A stretch of 26,003 nucleotides of DNA from Scenedesmus sp. ARA3 (GCA_004335835.1 RWJK01000403.1:383-26385), one strand, 5' to 3'; shown: positions 1 through 10,722, counted from the first letter of the stretch. Notes: generated by a model not told the origin, from the sequence alone. Translations and numbers: made by a program.

Positions 1-1585
1 GACAATATAATATATAATACAATGCGTTTTACTCTCTACAGGCTCTGTATATGCGAGAAACAGCTGCTGCAACTTTTAGGGAATGGCTAGGGAAGGGTTA
101 GGGAACGGTTAGGGAACGAGTTCTGACCAGAGTGCTGCATAGGATGCCACCATTGTAAGGTCTCTAGGGCTGGTGTCAGGCTGGTGTTGCTGCAAAGAAG
201 TGTCACAGTTTCTGACACCAAGCAAGTGCTGTTAAAACCGCACAGCAGGCAATCGCCGAGTTACAACAGCAACTCGTGGTTGCAATAAACGCTTACACTA
301 GGGCCTGGGGCCCTGGATGAAAGCAACTCAGTGTAGTATTGGATGCACGCACACGCACTTGTGCACACATCAGCCTGATGAGTGAACTGACACATGAGTG
401 AACTGACGCATAACAGTATGTGTACACTGAAGCCTGTTGTACAGTGTAGTTATATACATATGTCAGCATTGACAGCATTGCAGTGCAGTGTGGGGACATC
501 AAACTCGCTCAGCTACGGTGCCATGAATTCAGAAATGTCAGCGCAAGCACCTTGCAGGAACTGGCAGCACTGACATGGCTGCAGCACTGCCATCCTGATG
601 ATATGCACAAATCAACACTGTTGACCATCACACACACTTGCACAGCCAGCACATGCTGTGGAGCCCATCCGCGTCACAACTACAGCTGTGGCCTCCACCG
701 CAATGCATTGTGAGGCATACAGCTCAGGAAGATGCAGCAACAGGCCTGCAGCAACAGGCCTGCAGCAACAGGCCACCTAGGTGAACACCATGAACAGTGC
801 ACTGTAAGCAACCCCTCCACTGCTGCAGCAGCTCCAGCTGGAGCTGTGGCCGCATGGCACGCACATGCACACATCACACTTACGCAGTGCTTCATGTGAG
901 GCACATCGCAAGCCATGCCCATACCGCATGGCCGGCGACCAAGCGCGATCCCTCAGACAGGAAAGAACGAGAGTACCAACAACCCGCAGTGTACACACAT
1001 CGCTTGCCACTAGTTCATGTCATCAGCTGCATCACATGTAAGCTGCGGGCAGCTTGATAAGATGCCCAGGAACAGAAACCAGAGACCAGAGACTAGAGGT
1101 CAGCAGCCTCGGAGAGTCCCATCACTAGAGGTAGTGCAGTAATGCTCAAATGACCAGCTGAGAGGCTGATGAAGCTGGGCACTACCAACATGGCTGGAGC
1201 GAATCGCACCATGCTGACCTATATGGCTGTGTGGCGTTACATGCAGGCTGCAGCAGTCTGACACCAAACACGGGAGCCACCACAAACTGCGCGGATCTGG
1301 GTGCCGCACCCGGCCGGCCGCTGCCTGGCTGTCATGAGCAGCAACGGTACATGCTAGACACATGACTTTCAATTGTCAATAGAACAGCTGCAAGCTGGCG
1401 GGCGCTGCCAGGGTGCTGCTGCACAACCAGCAATGCTGTACAGAACAGTGCACGATAGAAGAACATCATTGACACCGTGCAACCGAGCACTGGATTGACG
1501 ACTCAGTGCCTGGAACCAACGACACCATTGGCATTTCAAAGGGGTAACAGACAAGCACAGCAGGGCTACTAGTAGCTGTCCTTGC
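1..1585. other. Left flank without a recognised gene
   Basis: Only short open frames with no recognisable domain or convincing splice structure are present. The first 60 bases are A+T rich. A short G-rich run with TTAGGG-like words lies at about 81-118. A 14-bp unit is repeated three times at 734-775. Because the gene at 1586-2116 reads leftwards, part of this stretch may be its 3' UTR or may hold a further 3' exon. Confidence 0.5.
734..775. repeat. 14-bp tandem repeat, three copies
   Basis: The unit GCAGCAACAGGCCT occurs three times head to tail, and the last copy differs only in its final base. It lies in a stretch without a recognised gene. The repeat is directly visible; no function is implied. 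Confidence 0.9.
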
Positions 1586-2116
1586 TCAGTGCCCCACATA
1601 GACAATTTCACGCACACGGTACTGCCTTGGACAAACTAGCTCTTTCTCCTCCTCAGTGAACGCATCCAGGTCATAGCCAGCAGGCAGGGTGCTGAACAGT
1701 GAGGTGTTGTCGGTTGCTGCAGCCTGCTGCTCTCCTGCAAGCACCTCCATGCCATCATTCATGGGGCTGCTGGCTGCTGCACAGGCAGGGCCGGCCTGCA
1801 GGGCCCCTGCCACTGCCAGGGAGGCCAGCAGCACGGCCATGCCTCCTGGCAACATGCTGAGCGCAGCCCCTCCGTGGTTGTTGGAGGGCTCGTCTCCCCA
1901 CCAGCACCTACAGCCCATGCTGTTGTCCACGGGGCCCCTGGGTCCGTTGCCACCACCTGTGAGCAAGTAAAAGACACGAGACGGATGAGGTGATATGGTT
2001 TGCGCTATTGGGAGCAATTGACCAGTCCAAGGACTCCGATATGGTTTGAGGAACGGCGTGCTTGGTCCTGCTGACGCTGCAGCTGCGAGGTAACGGGATG
2101 GAGCCTGAACACGCAT
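1586..2116 (-). CDS. Small predicted plastid/lumen-targeted protein, unknown
   Basis: Family not recognised. From the ATG at 2116 the frame encodes about 176 residues. Residues 1-30 are rich in Ala, Ser, Pro and Arg with no acidic residue, like a chloroplast transit peptide. Residues 92-107 form a hydrophobic segment (MAVLLASLAVAGALQ in part) followed by ACAA near 111-114, which resembles a thylakoid-lumen or signal-peptidase cleavage site. The predicted mature part is short and acidic (residues about 150-160, DLDAFTEEEKE) and ends shortly after a lone Cys-Pro. Two features make the exon limits uncertain. A pyrimidine-rich sequence ending TCACAG lies just before 1956 and looks like a 3' splice site, so residues 1-53 could be intronic. 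A GTGCGT near the end could be a donor leading to more exons. Lumen targeting is inference from composition only. Confidence 0.4.
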   Translation of the reverse strand: MRVQAPSRYLAAAASAGPSTPFLKPYRSPWTGQLLPIAQTISPHPSRVFYLLTGGGNGPRGPVDNSMGCRCWWGDEPSNNHGGAALSMLPGGMAVLLASLAVAGALQAGPACAAASSPMNDGMEVLAGEQQAAATDNTSLFSTLPAGYDLDAFTEEEKELVCPRQYRVREIVYVGH

Positions 2117-4193
2117 CACAGCAAAAGAAGACTAGAAGTTGATAGTTTGAAGGGAGCATCAAGATCCAAGAGCCTCACCACAAGCGGCCAGCGCTACGCT
2201 CTCTGCCTTGAGTTTCGAGAACAGCAGCAGAGCAGAGCGTTTACGGGGGGACTTTTGTGTTGTCTTGCGCCTGTAGGGGCTGCACACAGGCATCGGGGTG
2301 GCAGAGACGCGGATGGACGGAGCTGAGAGTGTGTTCATGGTGTTCTGTTTCCTTGTAAGTGGTCAAAGTAAACTCGAGTATGCGTCTGTGGCAATCTACA
2401 ATGACTAGCCTTGCCGTGTTGGCTATCAAGTTGAATGGGGAGGGAACCTTAGCCGTGACATAGCCGAAACTATAGTCTCGGCTGTTAGCTAACAGCGTTC
2501 CAACAAGGATGCCAGCCGCGGATTATGTCAAAGCGCTACAGCGTTGCTTGAAGGACATCAAATATTGATGATGCTTTAAGTTCAAGAATTGACTACTGAC
2601 AGCAGGAAATTGTGCACAGAGTTCGTCACACTTTGGCCCAAGGACTTTGGGTCTTCTTCTTGGGACATTGATTTGCCGTGTTCACTAAGCTCCCACAAGA
2701 ATGAATACCGAAGTCAAGGATGACAGTTCGTCTGATGTATTTGTGTTTAAATCACACGCAGGCTGTGTGGCGCCCGCTGTGGCGTTGTGCTGGCCCGTGT
2801 TGGGAGGTTTAAAATAATTGGCCGATCAGCCCCGCCACAGCAGCCCCGCCAGAACAGCAACACAGCCGTAACTACTCTCGTCAACTGAAAACATTACTGC
2901 GGGGTGACATGCATTGCAAACAACTGCTGCTAGCCAAAGCTGATGACAGCAATCAAAGTTGCCACAAGCAGCTGTGGGGCGCGGGGCCGATGGCGACGTT
3001 GCTATGGCTTAAATGGTAACATGATGATGATGAAGCAGTGGCAACATCAGCACATGAACATCACAACCCACCATGCTCCCGCGCCCGCATGCACGGCTGG
3101 CGCTGTTGTGCACAACTACTCCCGCAGTGAACAGTCCTGAATGTCCAGGCACGCCTGCACAATGAGTGTGCCTCAAAACAGGCACTTCTCACCAAAAAAG
3201 TCGTCTGCGCCCACACCAGCACTGCTCAGGCTGAGCTGCTGCTGAAGCAGTAGCAGAAGCACAGCTGAGATATGTGCAAGGCAAGAAAACGAACCTGCAG
3301 CCGTTTTGCTGTGCTGCTTAACCACACATCTACACGCAGAAGGCATGCAGACACGTGCTGCTGCCGTACAACCTTGCACAGTCACCACGAGACCACAGCT
3401 ACACCTACAGCCAGGTGGTGCCGCAGGCATCTGCTGCTTTGAGAGTGCTGCTGCTTTCTTGCCCAAGAAACGAGCGCGTAAGAAAAGAACAAGGCACTAG
3501 GACGGCGAAACAACCCCAAGCAGTGCTGGCTGCCAGACAGCCAAGGTAAACAGGTCAAGGCCCAAACAACACCTCGACGTCACACACCGATGACACCATC
3601 TGAGATGGTAGCTGGCCCAACATGTGACAGCACTGTACCGCCACGTGTCACGGAAACGCAGGCACAATGCAGTGGCTTCCCCCTCACACCTCATACATTA
3701 TCGCCAACGATGATCTCATGCAACCCCGCTCAGCTGCACGTCAGCACAGGTATACAACACCACTGCAACACATGTCAGAAGACTGCAGCAGAAGCGCACG
3801 TCAAGCCCCAACACACTCGGCAGATGATACTTTAGCAGCGGACACTGTGTAACCACCCCCTACCCCCTGCAGCCTGCTGTGCAGGTTTCAAGCTTTCAAC
3901 TTGTTGCATGCAAAATGCAAGCTGGCTTCCTCAGCCAGCATCCGCAACTCCTGCCGGGTTTCACCCGCGCAGCGACTGTAACAGCGCTAATCAAACAACA
4001 CATATCAACATCACAGCACACGACTCAAGCCAAAAAGACAGGGACAGGCGCCCCTCACCCCACGCAGTCAATGCAACATGCAGTCAGCCCTACCACGCGT
4101 TTGTGTTGAAGCCCCATGAGCTGCGCAGCTAGATAGAAGGTCGCCCTGCGAATTCCTGAGCTACCTCCTGTCTCAGCTCCCCAGGGAGGGCCC
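2117..4193. other. Intergenic stretch, nothing recognised
   Basis: Short open frames occur on both strands, but none shows a family signature, splice support or plausible codon pattern. About 2440-2740 is noticeably richer in A+T than the surroundings. The right part is probably 3' UTR of the leftward Sec14-type gene that ends at 4194, although I found no TGTAA poly(A) signal on its strand there. Confidence 0.45.
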
Positions 4194-7100
4194 TCAGCTG
4201 ATGACGCAGCGGCACAGCGGCTGCTTGCCCTCCCCTGCAGGCCCCTCCCCCTCCAGCAGCGCCTGCCCATTCACACTGCCCCCTGCCTCTAAACCCTCGC
4301 CCTCCTCAAGCCCCAGCCCACCAGGCCCACCATCAACGCTGCCAGCGCCAGCATATGCCCCGCCTGCACCTGCATGCCCAGTGAAGCCAGTCAGCCCCGA
4401 GTGCTGACTCAGCTGGCTGCGGCTGCGAGACTGCGGCCCCACAGACATGCTGCCTGACAGCACGCTGCCGGGGCCCCACAGCTGCCCTGTGCCATCTGCG
4501 TGGCTGCCATGCTGCAGAGGGCTGGCGCCGTGTGCTGCTGCTGCTGCTGCTGCCGGGTGGTGGAGCTCGCCGTGGTCACTGCTGGCTGGCGAGACGCCGC
4601 TGGGCGAGCCGGGAGCGCTGTCCTGGGCGTCAAAGTACACGGAGGCCCCGGAGATGACAGAGAACCTGGCAGCAGCAGCAGCAGCAGCGGTGGTGGCAGT
4701 ACTCAGCCACAGCTATGTGGCAGTCAGCTTGCGTTGCAACTGGCTCTCAGTCACTCTGATGCGCACATGCATGCGCTGCACATTCATGCCAGTACATCAC
4801 ACGGTACTTGCAACTACTGCATGGTGCTGCACCCGCTGTCGTTTTGACATGGCTTTGCTGAGCCCCATGTTCATGGCTGCTCACTTGGATGCAGTAGACA
4901 GTGGGGTGGCCCAGCCCCCCTCGTCAGCAGATGACACACGATCACCCGCGCCTGACGTGGACGAGGCCGGGCCGTGGCCCAGGTGCAGCTTGGGCAGCCA
5001 GCTGCCGCTGCCGCTGCTGCGCTGTGCGTGCTGCGGCTGCTGCAGGTGCGGCAGCTGCCCATTGACTGCCTGCAGCATCAGCGGTGGCTGAGGGGGGGAG
5101 GGGGCGGCGGGACATGTACAGCAGCAGCAGCAGCGGCAGCAGCAGCAATGAGCATGCTGTTCAGCAAGGATGCGACCTGAACGTTCTGGAATCCAGCTTT
5201 CAAACGTACTTTGTAAGGTGTGCAGTCATGGCGGTGTCTCTTGTGCTCCATAACCATGAATCTGGTATCTGTTGGCAGGTGCAAGGCCATTGCACCTCCC
5301 CATGCTGTTCTATCACCGCGGTGCAGGCAGGGTACTTTGCTGTTGTTGCGGCAGCAGCTGGCAGCACCACTCAAGCAGCAGCCCTCTCCATCATTGCTGC
5401 ATGACCGCCCTGGCAAGGTACCACCATGCTGTAACAACTGTTTGGCATCAGCCTGTCCGCCTACCTGCTTGCCGCGCGGGTGCTGCTGCCGCTGCGCAAT
5501 GGCTGCGTCCATTTTGTCCAGCCACTGCTGCCGCACTGTCTCATAGTCCATCTGCCCCCCCAGGAAGGTGGGCAGTGTATGAGCGCCAAACGCATCCAGC
5601 AGCGCAGCCTGCAGGCAATGGTGCGGCAGCATGTCACAGGCAGCGAGCTTGGACAGCTGGTGACAGGGTGGTGGTGCAGCTGGCAGTGCAGCAAGCCCTG
5701 GAAAGACGGCGATTCCAGCAACGAGAAAGCGAGCCAGTGTGCCAGCCACAGCCGCACCCGACCATCATCATTGTCTTGAACATTTTCACAGCCATCTTGT
5801 TGATCATATACAAAATGATCTCCATATGGTGGAAATTGACCATAAACTGACATCAGCAAGCCGATCCGGCCCTCCTGTGAGGCGCGTGCCCCTCCCAGCA
5901 CGTGCACCTTGTCGCGATTGGCACTGTCTTGCGAGCAGTGACAGCCAGTAGGATCACCCTCACCCTCAAAACAACAGCACCCACCTGTGAGGCGCGTGCC
6001 CCTCCCAGCACGTGCACCTTGTCGCGCGTGCCCTTGTCCACAAACGGCGCCAGCAGCTTCCACACCGCGCTGAAGGCGGCCCCGGCGTTGGCGATGTAGA
6101 TGGCGTGGCAGCACTCAGGGAAGTTGTCGCTGTCCATGGCGCTGATCAGCCGGAACAGCTGCAGCACAGCACAGCATGGCACGGCACGGCAACAGGCAGC
6201 AGGGCACAGCAGCAGGCAGGGCACGGGATTGTCAGCAAGACAGCCTCCAACTGCCCATCACGGCCAGCAAGTGTGGCCCGCTGCATGGCGGTGCGCAAGC
6301 GGATGTTGATAGGCAGCAGCACGAAGCAAGGCAGCGCACGAGCACAGCCTGAGCAGCCAGGCCATCGCGAAGCCAGCCTCGCTTTATTGCAACGGCAGAG
6401 AATCGCTCTCATCAAAACCTTTCACATGGCAATGTGCAAGCTGCAGGCAGGCTGCTGCACATTAAGAGCGAAGTGAGGAAGCGCTGCACGCAGTATGTTT
6501 TCTTCTGCAGCTGCAGCCGTCTGGGCTCACCCGCTGCGCAAAGCCTGTGAGGGAGGACAGCGACAGCCCCGCAGCGTCCATGATGCTCACGATGCGGTCC
6601 TGCGTATGACCTGCCGCCGCTGACGCCTCCGGCAGCACCACCTGCGGCAGCGCAGCATCACACAGCAGCAGGCAGAGGACCTGAGCTGCTGCTGTATGGA
6701 TGTTGTCTGGTAGCGGCAAGAGGAGCGCAGCGCACAAGAAAGAAGCTTGCTTGCTGCCAAATGACGTGATGTAACGCCTTTTGACAAGCATGCCAGCAGA
6801 TACAACAGCAGAATTGCATTGAACATGTGCAGCAGGAAGACACCGTGACACCCCCCAACCAGAGCCTCGAACACACCAGCCTGCAGCCTGCAACAAGAGC
6901 TACATTGCTGTGTGCTGCAGCAGCCTCTGCAGTCTGCCTGGCAGCCAGCCGCAGCCGCACCTGGCTCATGAACTCCATCTCTCGCAGGTGGTAGGCCAGT
7001 ATGACGTCATCTGTGGCTCCCTCCCGCTCCATGCGCCGCCCATCCAGCTGCCCCAGCCGCTCCAGGAAGATGGGGTGGTGCTGCACAAAAAGCAAAGAGT

Positions 7101-8878
7101 TGATTCATGTTGCGGTTATTGCAGTAGCCTACAAAGTTGGGTTGCATCATGCTCTTGAGCAGCAGGCAGGTCAAGTGGGCCGGCAGCAGCCGTCCAGTTG
7201 CCCCAGCCGCTCCAGGAAGATGGGGTGGTGCTGCGAGTAGGACGGGAAGTGAAACAAATTGTCGTGGTTTCAGCATGCAGCTGAGCAGGCAACTGAAGGT
7301 GGGTCAGTGGCATCCGTGCAAGCAACAAGCCAATGTACGCACAGGCTGTGGCGTGGGTTCAGCATGAGCCATACTGCAGGGCCCTCAGCTGCCAGTGCCA
7401 TGCAAGTGAGCTGGGTCAGCAGCAGTTGCAAGCAGGGAGGCGAGGGAGGCTTGGGCTGGGTTTGGCAGGCAGGGCAGTGGCTGCATCCACTCAAGCAGCC
7501 GCCACGGTGTGAGCAGTGCATGTGGAGCACACTGCGCAGCTGCACAGCTGTCCACCACACACAATGCTGTCATCAGCTGGGGTCAGCAGGCTGCAGTGCA
7601 CGTGTACAAGGCACCCGCATGCCCCACTGCCCCCGGCTGCACCACTGCTGGTTGCCGCACCAGCTGCTGGTATGTTCCTCGGAGCTGCAGCTGCTGCTGC
7701 TGGCAGTGCTGGTGGTGTTGCTGGTGCTGGTGCTGGTGGTGCTGCTGCTGCTGCTGGCATATTCCCTGCAACTGCTGCTGCTGCTGCTGCTGCAAGCATA
7801 CCTCCTTGTCATATCCGATATAGCTGCTGGGCCTGCACTGCCGCACCACACTTGTGAAGTGTGGGTCCATGGGCTGCTCCAGAATGGTGTCTGCGCCCTT
7901 TGCTGCACGCCACGCCAGCGACTCTGCACAAGGCAACATAGGACACCAAACAAGGTGTCAGCAAGCAAGCAATGCAGATAAGATCTCATTGTGTGCTAGC
8001 TTCCAAGCTATGCAGCCGCTGCTGCTGTTGGCATTGAAGCTGGCAGTGTCTTCGCAGCTCGCTGCCAGCAAAGCACTGCTGCCTGAACTCGCCCATTTTA
8101 GGCCGCCGCTAGTCAGTTGCTCGCCTGCTGTGTGCTCCTGCAAGCACGAGTTGCTAGCTGTGACACACAGCATTGCTGTCCAGCAGTGCCTGCCCTGCTG
8201 GGACTCACTCTCTAGCATTGCATATGCCAGCTGCACATTGTACTTGCGCGCACGCAGGAAGCGGTACAGTGTGGCATCCAGGTCCCCGTTCACCACTAGC
8301 TCCCGTGGTATCTGCAATCCTGCCTCTGCTAAGCGTGCCTTGAATGCCAGCAGAGCAGAGGTATGCTCCTGCAAGCAAGCCAGTTGGACGCAGCATCAGC
8401 ATCTGTACAACTCCCCTGACCTCATTATGCTGCCATATGTGGACTGTGCTGAAAAAGACTGCTCCAGGTGACATTTAAACTTGGATTTTATTCGTCTGTA
8501 AAGTGGGCAGCGGCGCAGCCAGCGTGCATGAAGCTGGTCAGGGTGACCTCAACTGCCAACTGCTGCTGGCAAGCTGAACAGAGCTACCCACATGGTCAAT
8601 GTCGACGTATGTTTTGTGTACAGCAGAAGTGTTTTTCGAAAACATCCGGGAAAGGGCCGAGGCCCCCCTCTGAACGGGGCTTGAAGGTGCCATGGTCACG
8701 TTTCGTGTAGCACCTCCTCATGCAGGGCTTGATCTGCCTCGCAACCTTCAAGACGTTGAAAGCTCGATCTTTCAGTCCCCGAACTGCATTCTCAGCCTCA
8801 TACACAAGCAAGGGTGTCACTCACCCACCACGTAACAGGGGTTGTAAGGAGCGACACAGATCGAAGCAAACTCAACAT
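4194..8878 (-). CDS. Sec14/CRAL-TRIO phosphatidylinositol-transfer-like protein with CaaX tail
   Basis: Predicted cytosol/membrane lipid-transfer protein that would bind phosphoinositide or phosphatidylcholine in a CRAL-TRIO pocket. Exons: 8878-8825 (tentative first exon), 8368-8209, 7923-7802, 7080-6961, 6641-6531, 6158-5985, 5608-5465, 5087-4885, 4665-4194. All phases match and give 519 residues. Residues 19-112 resemble the CRAL-TRIO N-terminal helices (DATLYRFLRARKYNVQLAYAML, then SLAWR and IGYDKE). Residues 113-290 resemble the Sec14 lobe (PIFLERLGQLD, IVSIMDAAGLSLSSLTG, DNFPECCHAIYIANAG, VWKLLAPFVD, DKVHVLGG, LPTFLGG). From about 296 to 519 the tail is low complexity, rich in Gly, Ser, Ala and Pro, and ends CRCVIS, a CaaX box. 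The first exon (MLSLLRSVSLLTTPVTWW) is chosen for its ATG, GTGAGT donor and matching phase only. Two introns hold copies of neighbouring exon edges. The lipid ligand is unknown. Confidence 0.88.
5874..6026 (-). repeat. 43-bp exon-end echo in a Sec14-gene intron
   Basis: Positions 5984-6026 (the 3' end of the exon encoding DKVHVLGGARASQ) are repeated without mismatch at 5874-5916 inside the following intron, 110 bp further along the transcript. The real border reads CAG then GTGGGT. The copy reads CAG then GAGGG, so it lacks a GT donor. Confidence 0.95.
7043..7234 (-). repeat. 42-bp exon-start echo in a Sec14-gene intron
   Basis: The beginning of the exon that starts at 7080 (HHPIFLERLGQLD), including its GCAG acceptor, is repeated at about 7193-7234 in the upstream intron. 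One mismatch is seen in 42 bases and the offset is 150 bp. The copy therefore carries an apparently intact 3' splice site, but no GT donor follows it closely and the frame soon stops. Confidence 0.93.
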
Positions 8879-9023
8879 CAGGAAGTAACGAATACAAGCT
8901 CGTCTGTCGCCCCATTGAGTCTGCCCCAGCTCAGCTGTCTTACTTTAATCGCGAACCAGCCATTGAACAGCTTGTTGTGAGCCTTTAAAGCGTCTCATTG
9001 GTAACCCACCGCATTTAAACACC
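8879..9023. promoter_or_regulatory. Compact divergent promoter region, Sec14 gene / DUF3007 gene
   Basis: About 145 bp separates the tentative ATG of the leftward Sec14-type gene from the ATG of the rightward DUF3007 gene. Two TTTAAA words (8984-8989 and 9013-9018) and a CATTGG (CCAAT on the opposite strand) near 8996 could be core promoter elements. This assumes the proposed first Sec14 exon is correct. No transcription start can be assigned from sequence alone. Confidence 0.45.
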
Positions 9024-10403
9024 ATGCAGACTCTCAGGGCAGCCCATGGCAGCAGGTTGGCGCTCGGGAGCAGCAGCAGCAGCAGGCCACACATCAGCAC
9101 GGTGCATGTGCACGGTATGTGCTGGGTGACGACGCTCCAAGTTGTTCATTTGCACAATAAAGTCACACGATTCGCATGCATGGGGCTGCTGGTCCTTGCA
9201 GCTGTCTATGTCAGGTGCTACTGCTGTGGTAGTAGTACAAGGCACACAGGGCCATGCTGGCATGTCATGTGGCCCCCACAGCACAACGCAATCCTCAGGC
9301 CACCTTGCATGATCCTCGTATCCAACGCATTGTTTTCACACTGACTGCCACATCTGCCCCATGCAGGCCTCACACGCATCTGCAGCGCTGCACTCCGCCA
9401 GCCGCGCCACGCAGCGCAGGCGCAGCCGCGGCTGCCGTCCAGGCCAGCCCAGCAGCAGCAGCAGCAGCGCTGCAGCAACATCATCCCACGTGCAGAGCCC
9501 GAGGGCGGGCGTGAGGTGGTATACAACAAGGAGTTTGGCTACAGCCGCAAGGACGTGCTGATCATTATTGTGGCGCTGATCGCTGCTGGCGTGCTGATGT
9601 ATGAGGGCCTGCAGGCCACCGGCATGACCCCAGGCATGGCGGGCAACTGGGTGCAGCTGATCATCTTCATGGGCATCTGCGTGGGCTGGGTGTCCACCTA
9701 CCTGTGGAGGGTGGCCAACAAGGTGCGGCGCGGTGTGTGCGGGTGCTGCAGCAAGTGTGAAGCACTATCGTTGTACCGTTTGGAAAGTTTGCGCTTGGTA
9801 CGTGTGGGCTGGGTGTCCACCTACCTGTGGAGGGTGGCCAACAAGGTGCGGCGCGTGCGGGGTGCACCTCAAGCCGCTCTGTTGCACAGCTGTACACCTG
9901 CCACAGCACAATGTAACTGCAGCTTCAACTCAACAATGATCCCAGGAACCAGCCCAGCCCAGCCAGTCAATGCTTCGCCCGTGGAGTTTATTGTGAATGT
10001 ACCAACTGCCAGTGTTCGGGCGCAACAGGAGGCACACGAAATCAGCAGCAGAGGTGCCAGCGGGCAGCGGGTAGCGCCTTGCTGGGCGGGTGACGGCATG
10101 CGAGGGCTGCGGGTTTGAGCCAGGCAAGTAGTCGGGGAGGTGGGCGTGTGATACATACGTACTTCCTGACATCCTGCTGCTGCTGCTGCCTCCCTCTTCT
10201 GCCTGTACCTTTGTACTTGCCCACAGAAAATGACGTACGCGCAGCAGCTGCAGATGTACGAGGAGGAGGTCATGAAGAAGCGGCTGGAGGAGATGACGGA
10301 GAGCGAGGTGCAGCGCCTGATGGCCGAGGTGGAGAGCGAGCGCGGCGGAGCAGCAGCAGCCAAGCCTGTGGAGCAGCAGCAGAAGCAGCAGCAGCAGCAG
10401 TGA
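9024..10403 (+). CDS. DAC: DUF3007 thylakoid membrane protein, DAC-like
   Basis: Exons 9024-9114, 9367-9722 and 10227-10403 join in phase (donors GTATGT and GTGCGG) and give 207 residues. Residues 1 to about 80 are rich in Arg, Ser, Ala and Gln, like a chloroplast transit peptide. The conserved core follows: VVYNKEFGYSRKDV, a hydrophobic helix at about 94-110, GLQATGMTPGMAGNWVQ, a second helix at about 126-146, then RVANK. The last exon gives a charged helix (MTYAQQLQMYEEEVMKKRLE) and a Gln-rich end. This order is that of the DUF3007 family of cyanobacteria and plastids. The Arabidopsis member I associate with it, DAC, is needed for cytochrome b6f accumulation in thylakoids; that name is from memory and by homology. 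Exon 2 ends in a sequence repeated 123 bp downstream in frame, so a longer isoform with 41 extra residues is possible. Confidence 0.88.
9681..9855 (+). repeat. 52-bp exon-end and donor duplication in the DUF3007 gene
   Basis: Positions 9681-9732 recur without mismatch at 9804-9855. Each copy contains the end of the second membrane helix (VGWVSTYLWRVANK) followed by the donor GTGCGGCGCG. The offset of 123 bp is exactly 41 codons and the frame between the two copies is open. Confidence 0.96.
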
Positions 10404-10722
10404 GCGCCTGGTGGCGGAGGTTGAGAGCGAGCTGCAGGGAAGCCCGGCAGCAGCCAAGCCTGCAGTGGAGCAGGAGAAGCAGCAGCAGTGAGCGGCTGAG
10501 GAGATGGCTCAGCGCGGGCTGATGAACATCATTGCACATGATGTGACTGTCCATCTTTGATACATGATGTGCAGCCTGTACAGGCTGATGGCGGAGGTGC
10601 AGCAAGCGGGGCAGCACAGCAGCAGCAGCCCAGTCTGCGGTAGAGCAGCAGCAGCAGCGAACGGCGCTGTTTTGAGGCAACTGCGGCAGTGTTTGCAAAG
10701 CCAGTGGAGCAGCAGCAGCAAC
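10311..10722 (+). repeat. Degenerate tandem copies of the DUF3007 coding tail
   Basis: The last 93 coding bases (10311-10403, from QRLMAEVESE to the stop) are followed immediately by a diverged copy at 10402-10491. That copy reads ERLVAEVESELQGSPAAAKP and on to its own TGA, one frame over. Weaker copies are visible at about 10581-10657 and 10694-10722. Only the first is in the gene frame, so the others fall in the predicted 3' UTR. Confidence 0.85.

Noticed and set aside
61..118. TTAGGG-like words suggesting telomere repeats
   Set aside because: Only two irregular TTAGGG words embedded in a GGGAA-rich run; no regular array, so not a telomere or a convincing interstitial one.
5461..6114. Long minus-strand frame of about 217 residues as one gene
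   Set aside because: It merges pieces of two Sec14 exons in a wrong frame with the intron between; the conserved Sec14 frame is different.
7583..7939. Poly-Gln open frame as a separate protein
   Set aside because: The first part is a Sec14 exon (7923-7802); the Gln run begins after the GTATGC donor and is intronic CAG repeat.
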